A stretch of 64,000 bases of DNA from Zygnema cylindricum (GCA_037447655.1 JBBHKE010002690.1:106098-170097), one strand, 5' to 3'; shown: positions 45,810-59,465, counted from the stretch's first letter. Notes: generated by a model from the letters alone, not told the origin. Translations and numbers: made by a program.

Positions 45810-47720
45810 TTGAAAATTGTTTGTGTAATTTAGATAAGAATTCCTGTTATCGCTAATAGTTTGTATAATTTAGGTAACAATTTTTGTTATCGCTTATAGT
45901 TTGTGTAATTTAGGTAACAACTCTTGTTATCGCTAATTGTTTGTGTAATTTAGATAAGAATTCTTGTTATCGCTAATTGTTTGTGTAATTTAGGTAACAA
46001 TTCTTGTTATCGCTAACTTTTTGTGTAATTTAGGTAACAATTCCTATTATCACTAATTGTTTGTGTAATTTAGGTAACAATTCATGTTATTGCTAATAGT
46101 TTGTGTAATTTAGGTATAATTCCTGTTATTGCTAACTGTTTGTGTAATTTAGGTAACAATTTTTGTTATCGCTAATTGTTTGTGTAATTAAAGTAACAAT
46201 TCCTGTTATCGATAATAGTTTGTGTAATTTAGGTAACAATTCTTGTAATCGCTAATAGTTTTTGTAATTAAGGTAACAATTCTTGTTAACGCTAATAGTT
46301 TCTGTAATTTAGGTAACAATTCATGTTAGCGCAATCTGTTTGTGTAATTTAGGTAACAATTCTTGTTATCGCTAAATATTGTGTAATTTAGGTAACAATT
46401 CTTGTTATCGCTAATTGTTTGTGAAATTTAGGTAACAATTCTTGTTATAGCTAACAGTTTGTGTAATTTAGGTAACAATTCCTGTTATTGCTAACTGTTT
46501 TTGTCATTTAGGTAACAATTCTTGTTATCGCTAACAATTTGTGTAATTTAGGTAACGATTCATGTTATCGCTAATAGTTTGTGTAATATAGGTAACAATT
46601 CTTGTTATCGCTAACAGTTTGTGTAATTTAGGTAACAATTCCTGTTATTGCTAACTGTTTTTGTAATTTAGGTAACAATTCTTGTTATCGCTAATTGTTT
46701 GTGTAGTTTAGTTAACAATTCCTTTTATCGCTAATAGTTTGTGTAATTTAGGTAACAATTCTTGTTATCGCTAATTGTTTGTTTAATTTAGGTAACAATT
46801 CTTGTTATCCCTAACTATTTGTGTAATTTAGATTACAATTCCTGTTATCGCTGACACTTTGTGTAATTTAGATAACAACTCTTGTTATCGCTAACTGGTT
46901 GTGTAATTTAGGTAACAATTCCTGTTATCGCTAACTGTTTCTGTAATTTAGGTAACAATTCCTGTTATTGCTAAATTCTTATTGAAAATTGTTTGTGTAA
47001 TTAAGATAAGAATTCATGTTATCGCTAATAGTTTGTATAATTTAGGTAACAATTTTTGTTATCGCTTATAGTTTCTGTAATTTAGGTAACAACTCTTGTT
47101 ATCGCTAATTGTTTGTGTAATTTAGATAAGAATTCTTGTTATCGCTAATTGTTTGTGTAATTTAGGTAACAATTCTTGTTATCGCTAACTTTTTGTGTAA
47201 TTTAGGTAACAATTCCTATTATCACTAATTGTTTGTGTAATTTAGGTAACAATTCATGTTATTGCTAATAGTTTGTGTAATTTAGGTATAATTCCTGTTA
47301 TTGCTAACTGTTTGTGTAATTTAGGTAACAATTTTTGTTATCGCTAATTGTTTGTGTAATTAAAGTAACAATTTCTGTTATCGATAATAGTTTGTGTAAT
47401 TTAGGTAAAAATTCTTGTAATCGCTAATAGTTTTTGTAATTAAGGTAACAACTCTTGTTAACGCTAATAGTTTCTGTAATTTAGGTAACAATTCATGTTA
47501 GCGCAATCTGTTTGTGTAATTTAGGTAACAATTCTTGTTATCGCTAAATATTGTGAAATTTAGGTAACAATTCTTCTTATCGCTAATTGTTTGTGAAATT
47601 TAGGTAACAATTCTTGTTATCGCTAACAGTTTGTGTAATTTAGGTAACAATTCTTGTTATCGCTAACAATTTGTGTAATTTAGGTAACAATTCATGTTAT
47701 CGCTAATAGTTTGTGTAATA
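45810..47720 (+). repeat. ~1.17-kb higher-order repeat
   Basis: The series starting TTGAAAATTGTTTG at 45810 restarts at 46982 with the same ordered rare variants (GATAAGAATTC, AATTAAAGTAAC, GCGCAATCTG). The second copy begins abruptly after GCTAAATTCTTA, a broken unit, marking the duplication junction near 46975. Confidence 0.85.
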
Positions 47721-49639
47721 TAGGTAACAATTCTTGTTATCGCTAACTGTTTTTGTAATTTAGGTAACAATTATTGTTATTGCTAATAGTTTGTTTAATT
47801 TAGGTAACAATTCTTGTTATCGCTAATAGTTTGTGTAATTTAGGTGAAAATTCTTGTTATCGCTAACTGTTTGTCTAATTTAGGTAACAATTTTTGTTAT
47901 TGCTAACAGTTTGTGTAATTTAGGTAACAATTCCTGTTATTGCTAACTGTTTTTGTAATTTAGGTAACAATTATTGTTATCGCTAATTGTTTGTGTAGTT
48001 TAGTTAACAATTCCTTTTATCGCTAATAGTTTGTGTAATTTAGGTAAATATTCTTGTTATCGCTAATTGTTTGTTTAATTTAGCTAACAATTCTTGTTAT
48101 CTCTAACTGTTTGTGTAATTTAGATTACAATTCCTGTTATCCCTGACACTTTGTGTAATTTAGATAACAATTTTTGTTATCGCTAGTTATTTGTGTAATT
48201 TAGGTAACAATTTCTGTTATCGCTAATAGTTTGTGTAATTTAGGTAACAATTCCTGTTATTGCTAAAAGTTTGTGTAATTTAGGTAACAATTCCTTTATC
48301 TCTAATAGTTTGTGTAATTTAGGTAACAATTCTTGTTATCGCTAACTCTTTGTGTAATTAGGTAACAATTCTTGTTATCGCTTACATTTTGTGTCATTTA
48401 GGTAACAATTGTTGTTATCGCTAAATGTTTATGTAATTTAGGTAACAATTCTTGTTATCGCTAATTGTGTTTGAAATTTAGGTAACAATTCTTGTTATCG
48501 CTAATAGTGTGTGTAATTTAGGTAGCAATTGATGTTATCGTAAACTGTTTGTGTTATTTAGGTAACAATTCCTGTTATTGCTAACAATTTGTGTAATTTA
48601 GGTAACAATTCTTGTTATCGCTAATTGTTTATGTAATTTAGGTAACAATTCGTGTTAGCACAAACTATTTGTGTAATTTAGGTAACAATTCTTGTTATCG
48701 CTAACAGTTTGTGTAATTTAGGTAACAATTCGTGTTATCCTTAACTGTTTATGTAATTTAGGTAACAATTCTTGTTATCGCTAATAGTGTGTGTAATTTA
48801 GGTAACTATTCCTGTTATCGCTAACTGTTTGTGAAATTTAGGTTACAATTCTTGTTATTGTAATTGTTTGTGTAATTTAGTTAACAATTTATGTTATCGC
48901 TTTTAGTTTGTGTAATTTAGGTAACAATTCTTGTTATCGCTAACAATTTGTGTAATTTAGGTAACAATTCCTGTTATCGCTAATAGTTTGTGTAATTTAG
49001 GTAATATTCCCATTATCGCTAACAGTTTGTGTAATTTAGGTAACTATTCCTGTTTCCGCTAACTGTTTTTGTAATTTAGGTAACAATTCTTGTTATCGCT
49101 TACAATTTGTTTAATTTAGGTAACAATACCTGTTATCACTAATAGTTTGTGTAATTTAGGTAACAATACTTTTTATTGCTAACTGTTTATGTAATTTAGG
49201 TAACAATTTTTGTTATTGCTAACAGTTTGTATAATTTAGGTAAAAATTCCTGTTATCGCTAACTGTTTCTATAATTTAGGTAACAGTTCTTGTTATTGCT
49301 AACAGTTTCTGTAATTTAGGTAACAATTTTTGTTATCGCTAACTGTTTGTGTAATTTATGTAACAATTCTTCTTATCGCTAATTGTTTGTGTAATTTTGG
49401 TAACAATTTATGTTATCGCTTATAGTTTGTGTAATTTAGGTAACAATTCTTGATATCGCTAACAATTTGTGTAATTTAGGTAACAATTCCTGTTATCGCT
49501 AAAAGTTTGTGTAATTTAGGTAACAATTCCTGTTATCGCTAACAGTTTGTGTAATTTAGGTAACAATTCTTGTTATCTCTATTTGTTTGTGTATTTTAGG
49601 TAACAATTCCTTTATCACTAATAGTTTGTGTAATTTAGG

Positions 49640-50390
49640 TAACAATTCCTATTAACGCTTATAGTTTGTGTATTTTAGGTAACAATTTTTGTTATCGCTA
49701 ACTGTTTGTGTAATTTAGGTAACATTTCCTGTTATCGCTAAAAGTTTGTGTAATTTAGGTAACAATTCCTTTATCACTAATAGTTTGTGTAATTACGCTA
49801 ACAATTCTTGTTATCGCTAACTGTTTGTGTAATTTAGGTAACAATTTTTGTTGTCGCTAATAGTGTGTGTAATTTAGGTAGCAATTCATGTTATTGTAAA
49901 CTGTTTGTGTAATTTAGGTAACAATTCTTGTTATCGCTAACAATTTGTGTAATTTAGGTAACAATTCCTGTTATCGCTAAAAGTTTGTGTAATTTAGGTA
50001 ACAATTCTTGTTATCGCTAACAGTTTGTGTAATTTAGGTAACAATTCTTGTTATCGCTAACTGTTTATGTAATTTAGGTAACAATTCTTGTTATCCCTAA
50101 CAGTATGCGTAATTTAGGTAACAATTCCTATTAACGCTTATAGTTTGTGTATTTTAGGTAACAATTTTTGTTATCGCTAACTGTTTGTGTAATTTAGGTA
50201 ACATTTCTTGTTATCGCTAAAAGTTTGTGTAATTTAGGTAACAATTCCTTTATCACTAATAGTTTGTGTAATTACGCTAACAATTCTTGTTATCGCTAAC
50301 TATTTGTGTAATTTAGGTAACAATTTTTGTTGTCGCTAATAGTGTGTGTAATTTAGGTAGCAATTCATGTTATTGTAAACTGTTTGTGTA
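49640..50390 (+). repeat. ~480-bp (12-unit) higher-order repeat
   Basis: The ordered variants ATTAACGCTTATAG, CCTTTATCACTAATAG, AATTACGCTAAC and GTGTGTGTAATTTAGGTAGC occur from 49651 and again from 50130 with very few differences. Confidence 0.85.
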
Positions 50391-50645
50391 ATTTAGGTAA
50401 CAATTCTTGTTATCGCTAACAGTTTGTGTAATTTAGGTAACAATTCCTGTTATCGCTAACTATTTGTGTAATTTAGGTAACAATTCCTGTTATTGCCAAC
50501 AGTTTGTGTAATTTAGGTAACAATTTTTGTTATCGCTAGTTATTTGTGTAATTTAGGTAACAATTTCTGTTATCGCTAATAGTTTGTGTAATTTAGGTAA
50601 CAATTCCTGTTATTGCTAAAAGTTTGTGTAATTTAGGTAACAATT

Positions 50646-51013
50646 GTGTTTGATAATCTCTATTTCCTTAACAATGGATTTAATGTGTTTGAAAATCGTT
50701 ATTGTCCTTAANNNNNNNNNNACACATCCCGGCGGTTACTTACATCTGCACTATTCTTAGTGGGCCTAAAAATCCCATATCTATAACAATAACCTGTTAT
50801 AACAATATCTATACCCTAAAAATCCGGGTGATTCTTATCACGTCTACATTCATTGGCGGCCCTACACACTAATTAACTTAAAGATATCAATTCGGGTAGA
50901 TACTACAAAAATCATCTACACTAAATTTGGTCAATATTGAACAGTTGGTATTCTAAAAAATATTCTAAGTTCTAGACTCAAATTTCTAAGACTTACTAAA
51001 GCTTACTTTTCAA
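50646..51013. other. non-satellite segment with assembly gap
   Basis: The array stops inside a unit at CAATT. It is followed by a 39-bp direct repeat unit starting GTGTTTGA (50646 and 50685, the second cut by the gap), then ten N at 50712-50721, then ~290 bp of AT-rich unique sequence. Satellite resumes at AATAATTTAGG near 51012. No open frame or mobile-element end was recognised. The gap means the true length and nature of this interruption are unknown. Confidence 0.85.
50712..50721. other. assembly gap (10 N)
   Basis: Ten consecutive N, a conventional placeholder for an unsized scaffold join. Continuity between the two sides is therefore not shown by the sequence. Confidence 0.99.
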
Positions 51014-54000
51014 TAATTTAGGTAGCAATTTTTGTTATTGCTGACTGTTTTTGTAATTTAGGTAACAATTCATTTTATTGCTAACTGTTTTGTAATTTAG
51101 GTAACAATTCATTTTATCGCTAACAATTTGTGTAATTTAGGTAACAATTGGTGTTATGGCTAATTGTTTGTGTAATTTAGGTAACAATTCTTGTTATCGC
51201 TAACTGTTTGTGTGATTTAGGTAACAATTCTTGTTATCGTAAATTGTTTGTGTAATTTAGGTAACAATTCTTCTTATCGCTAGCAGTTTGTGGAATTTAG
51301 GTAACAGTTATTGTTATCGCTAATTGTTTGTGTTATTTAGGTAACAACTCTTGTTATAGTAACAATTTGTGTTATTTAGGTGACAATTCCTCTTATCGCT
51401 AACTGTTTCTGTAATTTAGGTAACATTTCCTGTTATCGCTAACACTTTGTGTAATTTAGGTAACAATTATTGTTATCGCTAATTGTTTGTGTTATTTAGG
51501 TAACAACTCTTGTTATAGTAACAATTTGTGTTATTTAGGTGACATTTCGTCTTATCGCTAACTGTTTCTGTAATTTAGGTAACAATTCTTGTTATAGCTA
51601 ATAGTTTGTGTAATTTAGGTGACAATTCGTGTTATCGCTAACTGTTTGGGTAATTTAGGTGACAATTCTTATTATCGCTAATTGTTTAGGTAAATTAGGT
51701 AAAAATTCTAGTTATTGCTAACAGTTTGTGTAATTTAGGTAATAATTCCTGTTATCGCTAACTGTGTGTAATTTAGGTGACAATTATTGTTATCGCTAAC
51801 AGTTTGTGTAATTTAGGTAACAATTCTTGTTATTGCTTACTGTTTGTTTAATTTAGGTAACAATTCCTGTTATCGCTAACTATTTGTGTAATTTAGGTAA
51901 CAATTGGTGTTATCGCTAACTGTTTGTGTAATTTAGGTAACAATTCTTGTTATCGCTAATTGTTTTTGTAATTTAGGTAACTTTGTGTTATTAAGGTAAC
52001 AATTCTTGTTATCGCTAACAGTTTGTGTAATTTAGGTAATAATTCCTGTTATCGCTAACTGTTTGTGTAATTTAGGTGACAATTATTGTTATCGCTAACA
52101 GTTTGTGTAATTTAGGTAACAATTCTTGTTATTGCTAAATGTTTGTTTAATTTAGGTCACAATTCCTGTTATCGCTAACTATTTGTGTAATTTAGGTAAC
52201 AATTCTTGTTATCGCTAAAAGTTTGTGTAATTTAGGTAACAATTCCTGTTATCGCTAACTCTTTGTGTAATTTAGGTAACAATTCTTCTTATCGCTAACA
52301 GTTTGTGTAATTTAGGTAACAATTGGTGTTATGGCTAACTGTTTGTGTAATTTAGGTGACAATTCTTGTTATTGCTAATTGTTTGTGTAATTTAGGTAAC
52401 AATTCTTGTTATCGCTAACAATTTGTGTAATTTAGGTAACAATTCCCCTTATAACTAACTCTTTGTGTAATTTAGGTAACAACTGTTTTTATCAGTAGCT
52501 GTTTGTGGAATTTAGGTAACAATTATTGTTATCGCCGACAGTTTGTGTAATTTAGGAAACAATTCCTGTTATCGCTAACTGTTTGTGTAATTTAGGCAAC
52601 AATTCTTGTTATCGCTAACAGTTTGTGTAATTTAGGTAACAATTCGTGTTATCGCTAACTGTTTTTGTAATTTAGGTAACAATTATTGTTATTGCTAATT
52701 GTTTGTGTAATTTAGGTAACAATTCTTGTTATTGCTAACAATATGTGTAATTTAGGTAACAATTCCTGTAATCGCTAACTGTTTCTGTAATTTAGGTAAC
52801 AATTCTTGTTATAGCTAACAATTTGTGAAATTTAGGTAACAATTTATGTTATTGTTAACTGTTTGTATAATTTAGGTAACAATTCTTGTTATAGCTAATT
52901 GTTTGTGTAATTTAGGTAACAATTCTTGTTATTGCTAACTGTTTGTGCAATTTAGGTAGATATTCCAGTTATCGCTAATTGTTTGTGCAATTTAGGTAAC
53001 AATTCTTGTTATCGCTAACAATTTGTGTAATTTAGGTAACAATTCTTGTTATCGCTAACTGTTTCTGTAATTTAGGTAACATTTTTTGTTATTGCTAACT
53101 ATTTGTGGAATTTAGGTTACAAATATTTTTATCGCTAACAGTTTGTGTAAATTAGGTACCAATTCTTGTTATCGCTATCTGTTTGTGTAATTTAGGTAGC
53201 AATTCTTGTTATCGCTAACAATTTGTGTAATTTAGGTAACAATTCTATCGCTAACTGTTTGTGTAATTTAGGTAGCAATTCTTGTTATCGCTAACAATTT
53301 GTGTAATTTAGGTAACAATTCCTGTTATCGCTAACGTTTTCTGTAATTTAAGTTACAATTCTTGTTATCGCTAACTGTTTGAGTAATTTAGGTAACAATT
53401 CTTGTTATTGCTAACAATTTGTGTAATTTAGGTAACAATTCTTGTTAGCGCTAGCAGTTTGTGGAATTTATGTAAAATTCCTATTATCGCCAACTGTTTG
53501 TGTAATTTAGGTAACAATTATTGTTATTGCTAATTGTTTGTGTAATTTAGGCAACAATTCTTGTTATCGCTAACAATTTGTGTAATTTAGGTAACAATTC
53601 CTATAATCGTTAACTTTTGTGTAATTTAGGTAGAAATTTTATTTATCGCTAACTGTTTCTGTAACTTAGGAAACAATTCTTGTTATTGCTAACAGTTTGT
53701 GTAATTTAGGTAACAATTCCTGTTATCGCTAACTGTTTGTGTAATTTAGGTAACAATTCTTGTTATCGCTAACTGTTTTTGGAATTTTGGTAACAATTCG
53801 TGTTATCACTAACTGTTTGTGTAATTTAGGTAACAATTCTTGTTCTCGCTAACATTTTGTGTAATTTAGGTAACAACTCCTATTAATTCTAACTGTTTCT
53901 GTAATTTAGGTAACAATTCTTATTATCGCTAACAGTTTGTGTAATTTAGGTAACAATTTGTGTTATCGCTAACTGTTTGTGTAATTTAGGTAACAATTAT

Positions 54001-54585
54001 TGTTATCGCTAACTGTTTGAGTAATTTAGGTAACAATTCTTGTTATTGCTAACAGTTTGTGTAATTTAGGTAACAATTCTTGTTAGCGCTAGCAGTTTGT
54101 GGAATTTAGGTAACAGATTTTGTTATTGCTAACAGTTTGTTTAATTTAGGTAACAATTCCTATTATCGCTAACTATTTGTGTAATTTAGGTTACAATTCT
54201 TATTATCGCTAACTGTTTGTGTAATTTAGGTAACAATTCTTGTTATCGCTAATTGTTTTTGTAATTAAGGTAACAATTCCTGTTATCTCTAACTGTTTGT
54301 GTAATTTATGTAAGAATTCTTGTTATCGCTAACAGTTAGTGTAATTTAGGTAACAATTCTTGTTATCGCTAACAGTTTGTGTAATTTAGGTAACAATTCC
54401 CCTTATCACTAACTGTTTGTGGAATTTAGGTAACAATTATTGTTATCGCTAACAGATTGTGTAATGTAGGAAACAATTCCTGTTATCGCTAGCTGTTTGT
54501 GTAATTTAGGTAATAATTATTGTTATCCCTAATTGTTTGTGTAATTTAGGTAACAATTCTTGTTATCACTAACTGTTTGTGTAAG
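51014..54585 (+). repeat. 40-bp satellite array (~89 units)
   Basis: Same unit and orientation. Includes a ~158-bp duplicated pair near 51308/51466 (marked by TTGTTATAGTAACAATTTG). The first GTTAGCGCTAGC-type units appear near 53.45 and 54.08 kb. The last unit breaks at GTGTAA, where the next insertion starts. Confidence 0.95.
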
Positions 54586-55123
54586 ATATTCTTAATGTGA
54601 TTATGTACATGATAGAGCAACTGCGATAGATACGATTCTAGTCAACTTAGTGGGAACTCGATGGTAACTTAGTGGGTAACTTCGTGGTAGCTTAGTGATA
54701 GCTCAGTGGTAGCTTAGTGATAGCTCAATGGTAGATTGACAGATTAGTGGTAGCTTGGTGTTTTGACGTACCTCTCAAGTACAGTGGTGTTGCCAGTTCA
54801 ACAAAAGTATAAGACTTAGGACTCATAACATATTTTGCATCCAGACTTCCAAGTAGTAAAACTGCAGATAGTTTTTGGGAAACTTCTAAGTATTATATCT
54901 TGAGTGTTGTCAGGTCAATTGTGCTATAACTATGGGAGTTATAAGTGTTTATGCTACTTTATATTCTGATAGAGTTTTGTGAGGTTTAGATGTTTGTATA
55001 AGAATTGGTGATCACTTAAGAACAGCTGTTTGGCAGGATTCTTGATAGCTTCTAAGAGTGTATCATGTCTACTTCTACTACTACTGTTGCTCCTCCACCT
55101 ACACCGGTGGTTGTAGAACAACA
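54586..55123. mobile_element. element fragment sharing its right end with 58484-60397
   Basis: 538 bp of non-satellite DNA. Its order of features matches the right half of the 58484-60397 insertion: GTGGTAGCTTAGTG repeats, a TTTGACGTAC...AGTAC segment, TTTTTGGGAAACTT, TTAGCTTCT-like sequence, ATGTCTACTTCTACT and a GTAGAACAACA end. The left edge (GATATTCTTAATG) shows no LTR-like terminus, and no target duplication flanks it, so it is probably truncated on the left. A 20-codon frame opens at 55065 (MSTSTTTVAPPP...VEQH) and runs out of the right edge into satellite. I cannot assign a product. Confidence 0.65.
54646..54757. repeat. 11-bp-type AGTGGTAGCTT repeats
   Basis: Several degenerate head-to-tail copies of AGTGGTAGCTT / AGTGATAGCTC. 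The same motif is repeated three times at an exact 11-bp period at 59466-59500 in the related insertion, which supports common descent. Confidence 0.75.
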
Positions 55124-58100
55124 CATAGCGCTAAAAGTTTGTGTAATTTACATTATAAAACCTGTTAGCGCTAACTGTTTGTGTAATTTAGATAACAATT
55201 CTTGTTAGCGCTAAATGTTTCTGTAATTTAGGTAACAATTCTTGTTATCGCTAACTGTTTGTGTAATTTAGGTAACAATTATTGTTATCGCTAAAAATTT
55301 GTGTAATCTAAATAACAATTCCTGTTATCGCTAACTGTTTGTGTAATTTAGGTAGCAATTCTTGTTATCGCTAATAGTTTGTGTAATATAGGTAACAATT
55401 CTTGTTATGCTAACAGTTTGTGTAATTTAGGTAACAATTCGTGTTATCGCAAACTGTTTGTGAAATTTAGGAAACAATTCTTATTATCGCTAATTGTTTG
55501 TGTAATATAGGTAACAAATATTGTTATCGCTAACACTTTGTGTAATTTAGGTAACAATTCCTGTTATCGCTAACTATTTGTGTAATTTAGGTAACAATTT
55601 TTGTTATCGCTAACTCTTTGTGTAATTTAGGTAACAATTCTTGTTATCGCTAACAGTTTGTGTAATATTGGTAACAATTCCTGTTATCGCTAACTCTTTC
55701 TGTAATTTAGGTAAAAGTTCTTGTTATCGCTAACAATTTGTGTAATTTAGGTAACAATTCCTGTTATCGCTAAGTGTTTCTGTAATTTAGGTAGCAATTC
55801 TTGTTATCGCTAACAGTTTGTGTAATTCAGGTAACAATTCGTGTTATCGCTAACTGTTTGTGTAATTTAGGTAATAATTCATGTTATCGCTAACAGTTTT
55901 TGTAATTTAGGTTACAATTCTTATTATTGCTAACAGTTTGTGTAATTTAGGTAACAATTCCTGTTATCGCTAACTGTTTGTGTAATTTAGGTAACAATTC
56001 CTATTATCGCTAACTGTTTGTGTAATTTAGGTAACAATTGTTGTTATAGCTAATTGTTTCTCTAATTTAGGTAACAATTCTTGTTATCGCTAACAATTTG
56101 TGTAATTTAGGTAACAATTCTTGATTTGCTATCAGTTTGTGTAATTAAGGTAATAATTCCCGTTATCGCAAACTGTTTGTGTAATTTAGGTAACAATTCT
56201 TGTTATCCCTAATTGTTTGTGTAATATAGGTAACAATTATTGTTATCGCTAACACTTTGTGTAATTTAGGTAACAATTCCTGTTATCGCTAATTGCTTGT
56301 GTAATTTAGGTAACAATTTTGGTTATCGCTAACTCTTTCTGTAATTTAGGTAACAGTTCTTGTTTTCGCTAACATTTTGTGTAATTTAGGAAACAATTCC
56401 TATTATCGCTACCAGTTTGTGTAATTTAGGAAACAATTTCTATTATCGCTAACTATTTGTTTAATTTAATTAACAATTTTTGTTATTGCTAACAGTTTGT
56501 GTAATTTGGTAACATTTCCTGTTATCGCTAACTATTTGTGTAATTTAGGTAACAATTCTTGTAATCGCTAACAGTTTGTGTATTTTAGGTAACAATTGGT
56601 GTTATCGCTAACTGTTTGTGTAATTTAGGTAACAATTCTTGTTATCGCTAACAGTTTGTTTATTTTTGGTAACAATTCCTGTTATCGCTAACTCTTTCTG
56701 TAATTTAGGTAACCGTTCTTGTAATCGCTAACAGTTTGTGTAATTTAGGAAACAATTCCTATTATCGCTAACTGTTTGTGTAATATAGGTAAGAATTCTT
56801 GATATCGCTAACAGTTTGTGTAATTTAGGAAACAATTCTTGTTATCGCTAACTGTTTGTGTCATTTTGGTAACAATTCTTGTTATCGCTAACAGTTTGTG
56901 TAATTTAGGTAACAATTCATGTTATCGCTAAATGTTTCTGTAATTTAGATTACAATTCTTGTTATCGCTAACAGTTTGTTTAATTTAGGTAACAATTAGT
57001 GTTATCGCTAACTGTTTGTGTAATTTAGGTAACAATTTTTGTTATCGCCAATTGTTTGTGTAATTTAGGTAACAATTCTTGTTATCGCTCTAACAGTTTG
57101 TGTAAGTTAGATAACAATCCCTGTTAGCGCTAATGGATTGTGTAGTTTAGGTAACAATTCTTGTTATCGTTAACTGTTTGTGTAATTTAGGTAACAATTC
57201 TTGTAATCGCTAACAATTTGTGTAAGTTAGGTAACAATTCATGTTATCGCTAACATTTTGTGTAAGTTAGATAACAATTCCTGTTAGCGCTAACAGTTTG
57301 TGTAAGTTAGGTAACAATTACTCTTATCGCTAACAGTTTGTGTAAGTTAGGTAACCATTTTTGTTAGCACTAACACTTTGTGTAAGTTAGATAATAATTC
57401 ATGTTAGCGCTAACTATTTCTGTAATTTAGGTTACAATTTCTTTATCGCTAAATGTTTGTGTAATTTAGGTAACAATTCTTGTTATCGCTATCAAATTGT
57501 GTAATTTAGATAACAATTCATGTTATCGCTAACAGTTTGTGTAATTTAAGTAAGAATTCTTGTTATATCTAACAGTTTGTGTAATTTAGGTAACAAATTT
57601 GATTATCGCTAACTGTTTGTGTAATTTAGGTAACAATTCTTGTTATCGCTAAAAGTTTGTGTAATTTAGGTAACCATTCTTGTTAGCGCTAACATTTTGT
57701 GTAATTAAGGTAACCATTCTTGTTAGCTCTAACAGTTTGTGTAAGTTAGATAACAATTTTTTCAAGCGCTAACTGTTTGTGTAATTTAGGAAACAATTAT
57801 TGTTATCGTTAACTGTTTGTGTAATTTAGGTAACAATTCTTGTTATCGCTAACTGCTTGTGTAATTTAGGTAACCAGTTCTTGATATCGCTAACACTTTG
57901 TGTAAGTTAGGTAACAGTTCATGTTATCGCTAACAGTTTGTGTAAGTTAGGTAACCATTCTTGTTAGCTCTAATAGTTTGTGTAAGTTAGATATCAATTC
58001 CTGTTAGCGCTATCTTGTGTAATTTAGGTAACAATTCCTGTTATCGCTTACTATTTGTGTAATTTAGTTAACAATTCATAATATCGCTAACAGTTTGTGT

Positions 58101-58483
58101 TAGTTAGATAACAATTCCTGTTACCGCTAACAGTTTGTGTAAGTTAGGTAATAATTGCTCTTATGGCTAACATTTTGTGTAAGTTAGGTAACCATTCTTG
58201 TTAGCGCTAACTGTTTGTGTAATTGTGTAACAATTTCTGTTATCGCTAACAGATGTGTAAGTTAGGTAACAATTCCTGTTATCGCTAACAGTTTGTGTAA
58301 GTTAGGTGACGATTCTTGTTCGCTCAAACAGTTTGTGTAAGTTAGGTAACAATTCCTGTCAGCGCAAACAGTTTGTGTAATTTAGATAACAACTCCTTTT
58401 ATCGCTAATTGTTTGTGTAAGTTAGGTAACAATTCTTATTATCGCTAACAGTTTGTGTAAGTTAGATAACAATTCCTATTAGC
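55124..58483 (+). repeat. 40-bp satellite array (~84 units), subfamily change
   Basis: Begins with units containing GTTAGCGCTAAC. From about 57.1 kb many units read GTGTAAGTTAG in place of GTGTAATTTAG, often with GATAAC and GTTAGCGCTAAC. Orientation is unchanged. The last five bases, TTAGC (58479-58483), are the left target-duplication copy of the next insertion. Confidence 0.95.
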
Positions 58484-59269
58484 TTTTGGTTTCAAAGCTT
58501 TATCCTCAGTAGACAAGGCTGTGAGGGGAGGTTTATAACTTAGAATATTTTTGGGTCCTTGAAGTTGTAATACTTACCTTGTATAGTGTGACAGTAGATG
58601 AGTAACTCTGAGTGTAGAGTACGGTCTGATAGACACGCGTCTGTATGAGAAACAATACAGAAAAGGCGGAATGAATCTTGACAAACTTAACACATCGAAC
58701 GAAGTCAAACCGGCGCATCGGACGGACAAAAAGGAATACCAGACATTTGGGAAAGCAAGTGTGAAGAATAAATATAGGATGTCGATTTGAACTGAACTAA
58801 CGGTTACGATTTAAGTGTGGACCACAGGTGACAAAGTACTCCGTAAGCACTCTAAATATTCGTACAAGATTAACCACAGCCGGTTAGACTTATTTAACTA
58901 CTCCTGACGAAGCAGCAACAGTGGATGTACGTCATCTAATGAAGAAAACCTGAACAAAAGTTTTCTGAAGTTTAGCAAATTTAAATTTAGTGTGACACTG
59001 CTTGATTTAGGTTAGTGGAAAAAGAGATTTTTGGAAGTACATTAGGTACTCTGTCGTACTATAGTACAGCACGACTATTCAATCTGATTGGTCAAAAGAA
59101 TCAGTAAGATAGACTGTTGTTTTGAAAAGTCAGTTTTGTGCGTAACTGCTAATTGGATTTAATATGGAGGTTTGAATAGATTCACGGATTGGGGGAGCAA
59201 ACGGATTGATAATTAAAGTTACGTAAAAGACTCATTGAGTTGTGTGAACAAGCAATGACAAATGGACGG

Positions 59270-59288
59270 CGGATCGCGAAGCGATCCG
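59270..59288. other. palindrome CGGATCGC-GAA-GCGATCCG
   Basis: Eight-base perfect arms around GAA. With its left flank AATGGACGG it is the reverse-complement counterpart of the element at 1351-1369 and is used here to establish the inverted relation of the two insertions. Confidence 0.8.
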
Positions 59289-59465
59289 ATGTAAAATAAA
59301 CGGAATGTTGAAATAGGCGCCGCCGGTACGGAGCAGGTGCGACGCAGTTAAGTCAACGCAGTTGCGGCTATTTTTATGATCTGTACGGAAAGCGCAGCCA
59401 GCGCAGGTAGCGCAACTACGGATAATATGAATAGGATAGATTTCAAGAAATGATGATTAAACGAT

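Larger units (their letters stand above)
39493..50645 (+). repeat. 40-bp satellite array (~279 units)
   Basis: Same unit and orientation as before the copia element. Units at 39.5-40.0 kb and 42.0-43.0 kb are close to consensus. Several higher-order duplications lie inside (listed separately). No gene or other insertion is visible. Confidence 0.97.

Noticed and set aside
54586-55123. Target duplication for this insertion
   Set aside because: The left flank (TGTAA) and right flank (CATAG) do not match, so none is claimed.
58533-58718. 61-residue minus-strand frame
   Set aside because: Short, compositionally ordinary and in non-coding element sequence.
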